Assembly (NCBI GenBank): GCA_016169945.1
Contig: JADLSH010000082.1
Span: 682,001 to 746,000 of the forward strand
Length of the DNA: 64,000 nucleotides
Direction: 5' to 3'
Origin: Trachythela sp. YZ-2020
Lineage: Eukaryota; Cnidaria; Anthozoa; Malacalcyonacea; Clavulariidae
Shown here: positions 11,284-23,400 of the stretch, one piece after another
Layout of the letters: each line of letters opens with the position of its first letter
How positions within the stretch are numbered: the first letter of the stretch is position 1
Notes under the pieces: model-generated
The model's database searches: none
Told to the model about the DNA's origin: nothing
What the model saw: the letters and a program-made list of their open reading frames with translations, nothing else
Made by a program: the position numbers and the translations under genes

Positions 11284-12773
11284 CCCCGAGCCGGCGCGAA
11301 GCGCCGTGCGAGGGTACTAATTCCGCTCGGATATTTACGCCCGGGTATGCGAAAACATTGTGGAATGCAAAGTCGTCCACCATTTTGTTTTTGTCATGGA
11401 CGGTTTTTTAAGTTATACGCATGCGCGAGTTAAAGCCGAGAGAAAACTGGTAACTAGCTACATCATGATTGGCTAAGACAACGATTTTGTTTTTATATGC
11501 AAACGTCAGAAAAATAACTGCCATTTTGGCATTTTATTTTTGGCATTTAATTTATAATGCATTTATTGATTTATTTGACAACTTTTTTCAAAATTGTACT
11601 CTGGAGTCGGGACATATTAATTCAGACAAATATTAAGTCTCCAAAACAAGAAGTGAAAATTTTTTAGAGGACTTTTATTTACTAAAGTCAAAGCAGTCGA
11701 AAAGCCGAGAAAGGACAGAATTTTCGAGTTTTAAAGCGTTTTAAATTAAACGGGTAAGTGTTTATTTTGCATACTTGTTTTTGCAGTTTTGCCGTCAATT
11801 GGCATGCAACTATAGTTTGTGGTTTTGAAATTGCATAGTTCATCCTGTGTGGTCAATACAACATTGTTTTAGTGTTAATTGAAATGCGTTATATAGAAAA
11901 GAAAAACATATTTATCTAAAAAACTTCATAGTATAAAAATACTGTTCAAAAAACAGTTGAAGTTTTATGACAATTTCGAAACATTTTGTACAGTAAATCA
12001 AAGCCAAAAAGAGAACAAAATAACATACCTACTTTATATAGTTGGGCAATTGGTAATTTTATTGTTAAAAGTTAAAATATTATCACAGTTTGTACAGAAA
12101 AGAAAAGAAATATAGAATAAAAGGCAGTTTAGTTTTACAAACTTTTCGAAACGTTTTAGTGAACGGAAGGTTGCATTAAAACATTAATTTGAAGCATATA
12201 GAATGCATAAGAACATACCTACCGCATATATCTCATATTTCTATGGCTAAAACAATTAATATTTTAATTATTTTTGCAGCTTTTGTAAACTGTTTTGTAC
12301 TCCAGAAAAGAAATTTATATTATTAATCGAGTTGCCATGACTACTGTGCTTCCTCTTCTTGAAACAAAATTTCCATTTTTTATTCTTTCAAAAATTCTCA
12401 ACCCAAAATAGATTTCCCAAAATATTATTGTTTCCTTCCACTCTTCTTTCCAAACTATTACAGTAATGATCAAAATTTTAATGGCACATTTAAAATGAAG
12501 GGAAACACAATGATTACGTCAAGTAAAACATTTCATATGGCGATAACCTTTGAGTGCGTCATGAAGAGGGGTGCATGTAAGCCAGATGCCCAGAGATCCA
12601 ATTCAGTTTTCCAAGCCAAAATTTTGCTTTGAACCCAGATATCTGACTCGTCTACCACCTTTGCACAGCAGATTTTGTGATGAAAAAGCTTAGTAACAGT
12701 AATGTTTTGGAATGTAGTGTCTGTCAATGTTCGGGTGCATGGGGCGAGGGGTTACTGCAAGCATGTATTTCTA
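11284..12773. other. Insertion-like segment without recognisable genes
   Basis: The right arm of the 10079-12819 element is interrupted here: arm sequence stops at 11283 and resumes near 12774. The segment begins CCCCGAGCC followed by a small GC hairpin (GGCGCGAAGCGCC) and is AT-rich beyond about 11500. I find no terminal repeat and no convincing ORF. It may be an insertion of unknown type. Confidence 0.4.
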
Positions 12774-12826
12774 GTAAAAAAAAAATAAATAGCAACAATG
12801 TGAGCTTGGGATGCCTGTGCAATAAG

Positions 12827-13232
12827 CAACGCCTAATTACATACCCGAATTATTCACCTTCCGCCACAATGATAGGTACAAGCTAAGAAACAATGATCGC
12901 ATGCTCCACTTAGATCAACCTAAAACTAACTTCATGAAACGTAGTTTTTCATATCGAGGAGCCGTATCCTGGAATAGCCTACCCGATGAATAATTAATGA
13001 ATACGAGAGCCTCTCCATAAACTCTTTCAAAAACTGTTTAAATAACCATTATAATCATAATTAAGTACGCAACACTATACTGATATATTTTAATATTTGT
13101 AAGTACCTAATTACCTTAAATAATTTTTGTAAATTGTTAACATTTTATAATGTAAATCACACGGCCCTTTGAAAATCAGGCAACTGAAAGGCCACCGTGT
13201 GCTTAAAGAAGTTTAAATAATAATAATAATAG
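12827..13232 (+). pseudogene. LINE A RT C-terminus and 3' UTR
   Basis: The C-terminal RT text is visible in frame pieces: TPNYIPELFTFRHNDRYKLR, then MLHLDQPKTNFMKRSFSYRG and AVSWNSLP (a stop and a frameshift follow). The 3' UTR ends with an inverted pair, CACACGGCC and GGCCACCGTGTG, then an AAT-rich tail. A 3' stem and a simple-repeat tail are usual for CR1/L2-type LINEs. Confidence 0.75.
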
Positions 13233-15700
13233 TATCAAAGATATACTCTAACTCCTTACATGACTTTTTCCCCCCAGCCTTTTTATAACTATCCCCCATC
13301 GCTCTTGAAATCCCGTTTTATCCAACATTAACATAATATATACAAATACATCAGGTACGTAACGACCCTTTTTTAGAAGTTACGACTCAGCGGCCTGCGG
13401 AAAGGATTAGCGAAACCCTTTACATGAAAACCACGTATATTTGAATGGTATTTTCTGCTAATCCTTGCAATTATCAAACACCGGATATTTAAAATTTCTA
13501 TAGTATCTGGTTAGAATTAGGAATAATTCAGTGTTAATTTATATTGCGCCAAGTTTCTAATCTTATTGTCCAAAAATGCAGTGCTTATTTACCTAGGTTA
13601 ATTAGGAATCTAATCTTTTTAATAACACATGTCTGTATAAACAATGACCAATTCTAAAGTTAAACCTAGGTGGAACGCAGGTCAAACATAAATCAAACCT
13701 AGGTTGAACCTAGGTCGCACCTCAGTCGACCTCTTCCGACCCCGGCCGCATCTTTCTTCGCAATTTGTTCGGCTCGAATTCGGAGTTTAGCGACTATTCC
13801 CGACTTCGCGCGCCTTTTTGAAAACTTTCACCTTCTGTAGTTCTCACGCATTATTTCGGTTCCAAATTGCTCGTTATTATTATTAAAATGCCGAAACACG
13901 TTACCATAACGCTTCCCGTTATAAAATGCGAACGGTAGAACAAAAATGCAAACAGTAATGGTACCACCATAATGATCCACATCAAGTGCTTCGTAATAGA
14001 AATTGCACTATCAGTCTCGCACAGATGTTTCACACTGTTTAGCTATTTCGCTCTATGTTTGTTTTGATTTTGCAAGCATTTAGAATCTCGCTGAGGAACA
14101 CAGAATAGACCTTATGCATAATGACGTCACGAGGCTTGAAGCGCGCGGTGAATTCGGGTCTTTCAAAGGTTTGGAAGACCAGAAAATATGTCAAACAAAA
14201 TTTTTCGACGATTTTGAGGAAGCGGAGTTGGAGTGCTGGATATTTACCTTTTCGTGTTCGAGACGAATGCAAAAATCTTCAATTCCGACGAGCTTGGTTG
14301 GCTATACTCTTTGGAGAAACTGACAGAGTTTACTCGTGAAATACTGGAGAATATATTCGTCTAAACAATGAGACGCCCCAGGCAAAAGTTTTCAATCCAA
14401 GATGATAGAACTATATAAGAACGACAGTCACAATATGAAACAGAAAAATATATACTTCTGGACGTATATATTTTTTGAGAGGTATATTTTATTTGTCTCG
14501 GTTTATTGTGTTGACTTCATCTGAATAAAGGGGTTATCATTATACTTTGTAACATACCAGGTACGTTTCATGAATTTATGTACTGTACTGTCATATACGT
14601 ATATACATAAATTAAAATTTATGAAAAAGGGGAAAAAGTGAAAAAGGGAAAGGCATGGCACAAACAATTGGAATAGGAAGAGATTTCCTGGTGGGTTTTT
14701 AGTACATTGATAAAGATACCCCATAAATAAACTCAGAGATCCCAAGGATAGTGCAAAGTTAATGGGGTGAAGTACTGATCATATAGGCAAATGAATACGG
14801 TATCGATTAGGCAATATATGCACGTATAAGCACAGAAGATCGGATCAGAATCATTTTTACACTAAAGAGTAATTTTTATACTTGAATTTAAATGCAAAAT
14901 ATTTATACTTATAGAGCTTAATAGAGGTAACACAGCTGTAATTTCTTGCAACTCTTAAATATAAATTATTTGAATGACTGAATTATTCGCGCTTGTCATT
15001 CATTGTTCAGCGTGTAATTGTACCAAATTACTTTATCCTCAAAATTTCATTCGAAAGGACATTTCCTTTCAAGCGGAAGCATTTGCATGAGTCTATTGCT
15101 TTCTATAAATATCACTGTAAACAGTGTGTCAGTGTTTATATTAATTACTTTTATTGTTTTAATATTGCAACAAATTCAATTATTTTCGTTAGACACAGCC
15201 TGTGATTCCGTCAATATCAGCATATGCATGAGCGCTTTACTATTTATTATTTTATTCACGGCCACGGACTTATTAGAAAGCGAACGAAATATATTTCCTC
15301 GTATATTTCAATATGCCGGCCATAAATCAACTCGGGTGCGATCGAGAGCACCTCTGTTCACCGGCTGTGCTGCACGCAAATTATATATTTATATTGGAAA
15401 ATGTCCATATGCCTTTATAGAGGATAGATAAATTTTCACAAAATTCGTCTTTCCAATGTATACTCCAGAGTTAAAGTAAAACTTGAAGATGAATTAGTTA
15501 GACAAGCGAACAAATATAACAACGAGGTTGATTATATAAATGCCGAATCAAATTGCATGTTATTTATACACTGTGACAATGTATACTGTATATTAAACGT
15601 GTGTGACTGTAGATCATGATTTATAGCTACATGATTTTAATAACTAATACAGTAAAATATCTCTCTAAAGAAAATAGATATAATTATTAAATACAAAATG
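13233..15700. other. 2.5 kb without recognisable gene
   Basis: The stretch contains AACCTAGGT-type short repeats (about 13590-13725), one copy of a repeat shared with 49265-49375 (see 14290), and AT-rich DNA. Open frames here (for example 15018-15431, rich in hydrophobic residues) have no motif, no upstream signal and no family likeness. I call nothing coding. Confidence 0.5.
14290..14400. repeat. Dispersed repeat R1, copy 1
   Basis: Sequence around TACTCTTTGGAGAAACTGAC and CTGGAGAATATATTCGTC recurs in reverse orientation at 49265-49375, directly against the start of the second Polinton. The family and the full length are unknown. Confidence 0.6.
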
Positions 15701-15916
15701 TTTTATGTGGAGAATTAATGTATATAAGTGCAGTATAGTGCGGTCCATGCGGATAAATTTGCGTTGAAGCGACAAGACCGCAAGACTACACACACTTCAG
15801 GACACATTTAAAAGAATGTATCAAAAAAGTTTTTATTATAAACAAGGAAGTGTTTAAATCTTCAAGAATAAAAATACCATTATTTTACAACATTTCCATC
15901 GCATTCGCATGAACAG

Positions 15917-17520
15917 ATGTGTCAGAGTATCATAAACTGCTTAGAGAAACTAAAGAGTCTTGTAGTCCATTTGTTCGGCGATGAAGACAAATGGAGCTCG
16001 CCTGCTGGGAGTGCGAAATTGTTTCGAAGTAATCGGATAAGCATTACTTTGTATGCTAACAAGGGAACACTCTTATTTCAAGGGGAATTGGGAAATAAAC
16101 TGAAGGAATTAATAGTGGACTTATTCAAGAATAAGGCAACAACGAATTTGATGGATAAAAGCGACGATCTCGTCACAGAGTCAAAGTGTTATGACCGTTT
16201 ATCCAATGAATTAGCCGAAGTTAAGCTGTGCGTTGAAAATATATCAAGCGTTATGAATAAACTTTACGGCGATGTCTCCCTCACAGTTAATTACATCAGT
16301 AGTCAAGACTTAAACCTAAAGAAAACGGTGTCTGAGTTTGGTATTCAAACGGACATAAACCCGGTGAGTAGAAATCTTGCTCATATTAATAGTCAAGACA
16401 TAAACTTAAATAAATCGGTGTGTGAGATTGGTACACAAACGAACATAAACCCGGTAAATGAAATTCCTACTGAGAATAAAGTCAAAGTGTGCATACCCAG
16501 TTCGTATTACGAGATTTCAACCGATTTTGAAGGAACAAAATTAGACATAGTAATAATGGATGCAAAATTTCAAGTGGGGTACTTGGTACGGTCAAGCAAT
16601 AGATCAAATTCGTGCCGAAATGGCTGATATCAAAAAGGAACAGCAGAAAGTCCTACAACACGATAAAGCAAATATAGAGCTATTAATAGAGCAAAATAAC
16701 GCTCTTTCTGATAAAGTAAATACTCTGCATTCAGACTTGAAAAAATTGAAAGTAAATTTACATAGAGCTGAACAAAAACATGTTTTCGATCATTCAAATC
16801 AGCGATGCGTACCTAAATTGGCTAAAACAACAAAAGGTCACGAACCTGAAAATCTCCTAAAACAACAAACAACTAAGCAACAGGTTAATGCCCAGCTGAC
16901 TCGCCTGTCAATTGCGCCCAAATCTGTGAAACTTTGCATCCGGTGACAAAACAAAACAGCGAGACTACTGATGAGGCGAAACAAATACATTTACATGAAG
17001 TCGGACAAAAACAATTATTAAATAACTCCAAAAGCGTCATCAACAACAAAGGTTTAAGCGATAAATTAAGCCCCGATTCCGTAAATAATAAGCAGAATAA
17101 AGGTCACCCTTCCACCAGTCAGAAAATCACTCACAAAACTGTCAACGGAGAAACTAGAGATACTGCCCGCGACCGTCACCACCGGAGTGGTTGAAATGCT
17201 TGCTTTGATTAATATACCGAATAACGAAACAATTAACAAAACCGTCATCAACAACAAAGATTCAAGCGATAAATGAAGCCCCGATTCCATAAATAATAAG
17301 CAAAATAAAGGTCACCTTTCCGCCAGTCAGAAAATCACTCACAAAACTGTCAACGGAGAAACTAGAGATACTGCCTCGCGACCGACACCACAGGAGTGGT
17401 TGAAATGCTTGCCTTTGATTAATATACCGAATAACGAAACTAATAACAACTCGAATTTTCGTGGAAATTTTGGGAGGCGGAAAACTCGTCGGAGATCTCG
17501 CCGTTGGAAGTATTCGGATA
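15917..17520 (+). pseudogene. LINE C ORF1, coiled-coil RNA-binding type
   Basis: An N-terminal block (KWSSPAGSAKLF, LLFQGELGNKLKEL) matches the equivalent block of LINE D ORF1 (EWESPSGRAKRF, LIFHGKEGESFKKFL). A coiled-coil-like middle follows (QQKVLQHDKANIELLIEQNN, about 16640-16700 in a shifted frame). The C-terminus is polar and basic, ending near FRGNFGRRKTRRRSRR (about 17457-17505). Frame changes occur at about 16590 and 16940. A 200-bp tandem duplication (17030-17442) repeats its C-terminal region. In LINEs this protein coats the RNA; this copy is broken. Confidence 0.65.
17030..17442 (+). repeat. Two-copy tandem duplication in LINE C ORF1
   Basis: Unit 1 (about 17030-17232) and unit 2 (about 17240-17442) share long identical blocks, such as CAGAAAATCACTCACAAAAC and GGAGTGGTTGAAATGCTTGC. 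Unit 2 has a stop (GATAAATGA) and one extra base pair run that restores a different frame. The duplication is local and absent from LINE D. Confidence 0.8.
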
Positions 17521-17529
17521 TGGTGAGCG

Positions 17530-18117
17530 AAATTACGATATCATAACGGTCACTGATCACACCACGAGAATGAACATTCCAACAATTGTATCTCCAAGAA
17601 AACTCCATAAAAACCCAACAACCAAATATTTCTCCACTGCCAGAAGTAATCTAATAAATATCCCTTTAAAAGTTACGAACTCAACTGCGAGCCAAGGCTC
17701 ACCTGCTAACGATAGCAAAGATTTTGTGGCTAGCCTTATTTTATCAAACGTCATGTCCTTAGCCCCCAAAATCGACGAAGTCCGTTTGTTCGTTTCCAAA
17801 CATAATCCAGACCTCGTTTTCATCACAGAAACGTGGCTCAAAGAATCTATCGGAAACAATCATGTCGAATTGCCGGGTTATAATATTAAAAGACGAGACT
17901 GCAGCTCAGACCAACATGGAGGTGTTTGCTTATTCTTTAAGGAGTGTATTAAGGTTAAACAACTTCAACAATTTGAAAGTCCTAACCTTGAAGTGCTCTG
18001 GATGCAATTCAGACCTTCCAGGCTCCCAAGAGGAATCCCATGTATAGTAGCTGTTTGCCATCCCCCAAGTGCAAATGATAACGAAATGTTGGAATATTTA
18101 TCAAAATCTTTAACTGA
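17530..18117 (+). pseudogene. LINE C endonuclease domain, N-terminal part
   Basis: An open frame from about 17504 reads SNVMSLAPKIDEVRLFVSKH, LVFITETWLKESI (the ETW catalytic block of AP-like endonucleases) and GYNIKRRDCSSDQHGGVCLF, then AVCHPPSANDNEMLEYLSKS. It ends where the Polinton begins. The rest of the domain (GCGIIIAGNFNHLN) is found 26.5 kb downstream at about 44670. The domain would nick the target DNA for reverse transcription. Confidence 0.8.
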
Positions 18118-18768
18118 AGTAGGTAACCCCCCCCCCCCATCCAGCGTACAAAGGAATGCCGACAATGACGTCATACCGCCAATGACGTATTGGCCGGAAA
18201 TACCCTGCCACATTCGGAATTAATGATGTACGTTCATGAATTAATTACCGCCCACATGAATTATTAAGTATGCATGCACGTTCAACTACGTTTATCCGGT
18301 TTTAATCAAGATGACGTAGTGACATGTTTAGTTATATTTAGTGTGCATTACGTAATTGTACTATACATGCCTAAGCAACGCTTTTATTCATGCCCTGTTC
18401 ATAAATATATAGTCCCTCAATTCACTGTTCATATTCTGCAGACTGTTCGTTAAATTGTTCAAACTTTTCTTCTTCAGAGAGTCATTATAGGCTTTTAGCC
18501 TAGCATGTAATGAACGACTTGAAGTAGTGACTTTAAGTTATTCACAGCCAAGTATTTGGCCAAGTGTAAACATGTCTTTTTTATTGCCGATCATTGGGTA
18601 AGCGTTTATCCATGTTGTCTTGAAGCTATATGTACAGTAACCATGCTAGGAAGACTTTTGATCTTACTCACACTAATGAGAACACAGCACTAAGGCTATA
18701 TATGCACAGGCTGTTGCTCGCGAAGTTGAAAATTGATACCTCCACATGAAATACTTTGATAATCACGC
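18118..18768. repeat. Polinton 1 terminal inverted repeat, left
   Basis: Matches 44649-44005 in reverse. It carries a C-run (18125-18138) and a TGACGTCA palindrome at 18166-18173. It continues after the 18776-27593 insertion with 27601-27650 (TCAAGCCAATAGTCG and beyond). No gene is assigned inside it. Confidence 0.9.
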
Positions 18769-18775
18769 ATTTATC

Positions 18776-19034
18776 CACAGGGAGCCCACCCTTGGTCTTG
18801 CTGGAGAGCATATATATTATATTCTAATAAATATATTTGAGCCAGTATAATGCGTTTAAAACAGCCATGCACAAATATATATGTATAAAAGTTTATTTAA
18901 TATAAGTTTATATATATATAGCTCAGCGTTGACGTGCGGGCAGATGCCTTGCATTGTGCAGGCTGATGGCGGGTTAGGGCGAGTGAGCAGAAGGGAAATA
19001 TAATAAAGGGATGTAACATAGACCAACGGCGGAA
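18776..19034. repeat. P-like element TIR, left
   Basis: 259 bases, the inverted copy of 27337-27593. It contains AT-rich stretches and the distinctive GCTCAGCGTTGACGTGCGGG near 18921. The match ends at GGCGGAA. Confidence 0.9.
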
Positions 19035-19527
19035 TGCAAAGCACTATACCGATTGTGTAAATAAAAAAATCAGAGATTTATGGTGTTAGAAGATACATTA
19101 GGGGACTGTTCTTTCATATCGCATAGTTAAAAGCTTTAAAATGTTCGCTCAAGAGGGTGATTTTTCCGATCGATTTACATATCTTGAATGTTTGGATGTG
19201 TTCCATAGGTTGCTGTGACAGTAAATTGACTACGTCATCTTCGTTGACATGCGATCTTTTCCGGTGTTGACCCGAAGCTTCTTCGGAGTTTAGTCGACAA
19301 TCGAAGAAACTTGGAAAACTTTGATCAATATATAAATACAACAAAAACGACTTTCAAAAGGCAAATGTCAACATAAAGTGTCAAAATGTATGTGCATAGA
19401 ATTATTATGATGATCCTATTAAAAAGTACTGGTATTTAAGTATATATAAAATGATAGTATTATAGAAACTCTTCAGTACTGTAGTCTACAGCGCTATATT
19501 TATGTCGTTTTATTAAAATATTTTAAG
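19035..19527. other. Presumed leader/upstream region of the helicase gene
   Basis: No motif-bearing ORF is visible. A 76-codon minus-strand frame (19114-19344) has a basic-acidic segment but no family likeness. The helicase reading frame is open only back to 19517 and lacks an ATG. An upstream exon of the helicase therefore probably lies here or within the TIR, but I could not place it. Confidence 0.4.
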
Positions 19528-22351
19528 GAGTGATATTCTCAATCATGAGCAAAAGCAAGTGTTCGATCTTGCTGTTGAAGGACACAATGTATTATTTGGT
19601 GGTTCAGGTGGCACTGGCAAAACATTCACTGTGAAAAAGCTTGTAAGTTATCTTGGTGCAACAAAAAATGTTGTTGTAACTTGTACAACAGGTATGGCAT
19701 GTAATCTGTATGACAAAGCTACAACTTTACATGCTTTTGCTGGCATTGTTAATTCTCGAATGAATGTGGATGAGTTGATAGTATCTGTACAAAGTCGGGA
19801 AAGTTGTTTAGCAAGGTGGAAAAATACTGATGTACTGATCATAGATGAAGTTTCTCAACTGAGTAGAAAGATATACGAAGCAATTTATCAGTTAGGACAG
19901 AAAACAAGAGATAATTGTAAACCGTTTGGGGGGATACAAATTATTGCTGTTGGGGACTTTAAACAACTTCCTCCTGTTCCAAGTGATATTGACAAAGCTG
20001 ACTTCTGTTTTGAAAGTCCATTGTGGCCAGCAACGTTCAAACACCATGTTTTACTAACTACTGTTTATAGACAAGAACAGCAGCTGTTCATTAATTTTCT
20101 CAGGGACATTGCATCGGGACTTATTTCAGAGGACACACAATTCCTTATTTTGGAACTTACATCAAAAACTTTGAATCCACAAACTTTTGGATTAGAGTTT
20201 ATCCCACATATTTTTTGCACAAATTTTGAGGCAAACTTTTTTAACATGGACAAACTTATAAAGTTACCAGGAGATATTTATGTGTATGATGCTATTGACA
20301 CAACAAGTGGGTACATTTTGAATAAAGTTACTTTGGCAGAAAATCAGTTGAGACTGAAAGTTGGAGCAGAGGTAATGTTGCTGTATAATCTTTCTGACAA
20401 GTTGAAGAATGGTACACGGGGGAAAGTTATCCAGTTGGAGGATGATGGCCCTACTGTTGATTTTAAACAGGTCGGCATTGTCACAAAATTGAATCGTTGT
20501 TCATGGTTTGCATACAAATCCGGAACGAAAGATGTGATCATAGGGCAAAGATCTCAGTTTCCTCTGAGATTGGCTTGGGGGATTACTGCCCACAAAGCCC
20601 AGGGACAAACATTGAAGGCTGCTGTTGTCCACAGTGGCAATGAATTTTTGCCAGGGCAGTTGTATGTGGCTTGCTCAAGAGTCTCTACGAAGGAAGGTCT
20701 ACACATTGTCAATTTTAATCAAAATAAGCTCATTAAAGAAGATCCTCGTGTTGCTGAATTCTATTCATCTCTATCCAGTTGCCCTCCCTTATCTGATCTA
20801 AGTTGTTGTATAGATAGTTGCATGGGAGAAATATTTCAAGATTACATTGAAATTGATAATGAGTTAATCGACACTGACAGTTTGTTGCAAACTGATTTGG
20901 ATGAAATTGAAAAAATATGCAGTGAATTTTTTGTTGAAACGGAAGAGCAAGAACATATAAACTTAGAGGGTGGTGTTGACCTAAATGATGTTTTAAAGTC
21001 AGTGACATCAGAAAACGTGGAACAGGAAAATAAATTGCCAAACAACTTAGATGTGTTTGATTTTTTGGAGACTTTGAAAGATAATTCTAAGCTATCATCT
21101 GAAGAGGGATCCCTGAAAAGTAACATAAACACACTTCTTACCAAACTACAAACTGAAAAGTACCTCCCCAGGGTCCACCTATTTCTGCAAATTTATTGGT
21201 CTCGTATATCAGACAAGGTTACTGCAAGAGTGAAAACTATTCAGGGCAATGATAAGTTTGATTTTAAAGGAATTCTGGCAGATGAAATGTTAATGTTAAA
21301 TGGTGTGGATATAACATTTGAATTTTCAAAGGTTGTGCAAGAAGCAGAACTTTCTATACACCATTATTGCATAATGACTGAAATTGTGAAGAAATTGAGG
21401 TCCCTATACTTATGTAAACTTTATGCCAATTCTGTTGTTCAGCATGTTGAAGAAGATGCTTCCAGCATACAAGTCTGGAAAATGGACACGAACTGTCATG
21501 GGAAAGTTAGATATGTTGGTGGATGGGTGATTGCTAAACTTATTCAAGCCAACAGAAAGTATATCAGTACAAACATTGCATCAACAAACATGCTAGTTAG
21601 GAGTTCAATGCATAAAAGGTTTGAATTAATCAAACTGCTTGAAAGTCTGCTTGTACATTCGAGTACTATTCATAGTATATCTGAATATTGTAGCAGTTTG
21701 GAGGTGATTGATCTGAAACAGTACAGAGATAATGCTTTGGTGTATATAAGTGACGACACATTCAGGTTTTTCATGGACCTTGAACAATTGAGAGTAACTT
21801 TGTTATGCCAGTCTAAATTGAATTCATTTAAGTCTGATTTGCTTACCATGGCGATGTCAACTGTTAAGGAGAATAAAGATCTTCATGACCAATGGATAAA
21901 CTTATTTGATGAACATTCTGATACAAAGTTGTTGGAAGATTTGTTTTGCAAAGCTGTGGACAAGTATTTTCACATGGGTTGTGGGCAATTTCTCAAGGAT
22001 TTTAACAGGGATCATAACATTAAGAAGACAGAGGCCCATTGCAAACGTGTTGTGGAAAAGAAAGCTGCAAAACAACAAGAAGATGACAAAATAACTATCA
22101 AGTGTTTGTCCGAAGATCAGAGTGCACACAAGCAAGATTCACACAGACTGCTAGTAGCTATGGTTACCAAAAGATCCAACATATTCAATTCCACTGTGTA
22201 TAATAAACAAGAGATAAAGCACATTTACAAAGCTTATGGAATAAAATATGTTGCAAGCTGGAACAAATATAAACTAAATGACTGTCTTGTCAACCACATC
22301 AAATCTACCAATCACATGAGTGATCCAGAATATTTAAATGGTATTCAATAA
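19528..22351 (+). CDS. PIF1-like SF1B DNA helicase with long C-terminal region
   Basis: Intact frame of about 940 codons. Counting the valine-coded GTG at 19559 as residue 1: Walker A GGSGGTGKT (14-22), Walker B IIDEVS (94-99), motif III GDFKQLPP (132-139), YRQ (170-172), motif V LAWGITAHKAQGQTL (338-352), motif VI YVACSRV (369-375). These are the complete PIF1/RecD-type helicase motifs; such enzymes unwind DNA 5' to 3'. Residues about 400-930 are a non-helicase region I do not recognise. There is no in-frame ATG at the front. The frame starts after a stop at 19514 and an acceptor-like TTTTAAG at 19521-19527, so an upstream exon is likely. The gene converges with the transposase inside the same TIR pair. 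I infer a role in element mobility or replication. Confidence 0.85.
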
Positions 22352-22352
22352 A
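22347..22352 (+). terminator. Polyadenylation signal overlapping helicase stop
   Basis: AATAAA spans the TAA stop codon (22349-22351). This is the canonical poly(A) signal and suits a compact convergent gene pair. The next gene ends 345 bases away on the other strand. Confidence 0.5.
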
Positions 22353-23208
22353 GTTTTCCAGGTATTTATGCACTGGTCAATTAAACCCCCACCCATTTGT
22401 TCAATACTACTGTACAACAGCCTAAGAATAAGTAAATGTTTTAAAGGAGTAGTGTCAGGGTCATGCATTTCAAGCTTTTCAGCTTTTGGTATTGTTTCTA
22501 TTTTACCCAACAGCCACAAATAATGATAAAAAATGCCTATATCAGATAAAATGAGGAAGGATTATCAAAGGATGGTTTAAGTATATGACGGATTGTAAAA
22601 TTTTTTCTGGATTTTCTCATCTAGTTGGCCCGAAAAATGACACCTGACACTATTCCGTTAGGATAGATCTGTCATCAAAGTTAACTCTACATTATCTACT
22701 TTATAGGATGCTTTTTCCTGATAACTGGTAGTTTTGATGGTTTGTAGAATGAAAGGCTTTCAATAGAACATGTATTGCTTTTGGTTGTGACTGAGGTTTG
22801 TCCAAGAAGAATACTATTCATTGTTGGCCCATATTGTGCATATGTAGGATTATCATTTTGTCCATTAAGACCTCTCTGTTGGCAGAACACATTTTCAACA
22901 ATGTTGCTGTTAATTCGGTGGGCAGCAACACAACAACCAGGATGGTTCTTGAATGCCTGTTTGCAGAATTCTCTGAACCCAATAATTGTAGAGCAAACAT
23001 CGAACATGGTTTTCACGGACAAGAACATCTTATTCCGATCAGATGCCCTTAAATCTTGACGGTTTGATACTGTTGTCCGCCAGGCTCTGAGCCATTCCAA
23101 ACATTTTTCGTTCTCAGTAAAACGTGGATCTGCCATTGAAAAGTAAGGTTGATGACTTGAAATGTTTTTAATAAGTGTACTAGTAATACAGATACTGTAT
23201 ACTTTATA

Positions 23209-23400
23209 GATTCTGTGGTTGACTGTTGTGTAAAACTACCTGAAAAATACAATAAGAACTTCGACTTTTCGAGCAAAGACCCTTCTTCTGGAAGTTAGTT
23301 ACAGTACTTCACTAACTTCCAGATGAAGGGCGTTCGCTTGAAACGTTGAAGTTCTCATTGTATTTTCAGGTAGTTTTACACAACAGTCAACCACCGAATC
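23209..23400. repeat. Foldback hairpin, about 90-bp arms
   Basis: Arms 23209-23300 and 23308-23400 are inverted copies (GTAAAACTACCTGAAAAATAC against its complement, with a few changes). It sits in the transposase gene between the 23745 exon and the last exon, where one family exon is missing. It resembles a miniature inverted-repeat insertion. The target duplication is not clear. Confidence 0.75.

Larger units (their letters stand above)
10079..12819. mobile_element. Palindromic non-autonomous element with P-like ends
   Basis: The termini CACAGGTATCCCAAGC and GCTTGGGATGCCTGTG are inverted, flanked by a 7-bp duplication CAATAAG (10072-10078 and 12820-12826). Removing it rejoins LINE A RT text (MTFKALQ to TPNYIPELF). 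The first bases (CACAGG, then CCC) and the 7-bp duplication match those of the helicase-carrying P-like element at 18776-27593. I therefore infer that it is a non-autonomous relative. It contains a 1.1-kb palindrome and a 1.5-kb unexplained segment, with no coding region of its own. Confidence 0.7.
3440..13232 (+). mobile_element. LINE A: CR1-like non-LTR retrotransposon, interrupted
   Basis: The order is ORF1 esterase, endonuclease, reverse transcriptase, then a 3' UTR with a short stem (CACACGGCC pairing with GGCCACCGTGTG near 13160-13200) and an (AAT)n tail ending at about 13232. It is split by a 3.36-kb DNA transposon (5689-9047) and a 2.74-kb element (10079-12819). Both excise cleanly on paper because each is flanked by a target duplication. 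The 5' boundary is not defined; coding similarity starts near 3540. Multiple stops make the copy dead. Confidence 0.8.

Noticed and set aside
15018..15431. 137-codon ORF with hydrophobic segments
   Set aside because: No family likeness, no promoter or conserved neighbour, and biased by AT-rich sequence. Probably chance.
16968..16982. CTGATGAGGCGAAAC, a hammerhead-like core
   Set aside because: Stem II would be one or two pairs and no flanking stems I and III pair. It falls in the LINE C ORF1 frame, so it is chance.
19559..22351. PIF1-like gene as a host PIF1 orthologue
   Set aside because: It lies inside precise transposon TIRs next to a transposase, has a long unrelated C-terminus, and lacks an N-terminal start.
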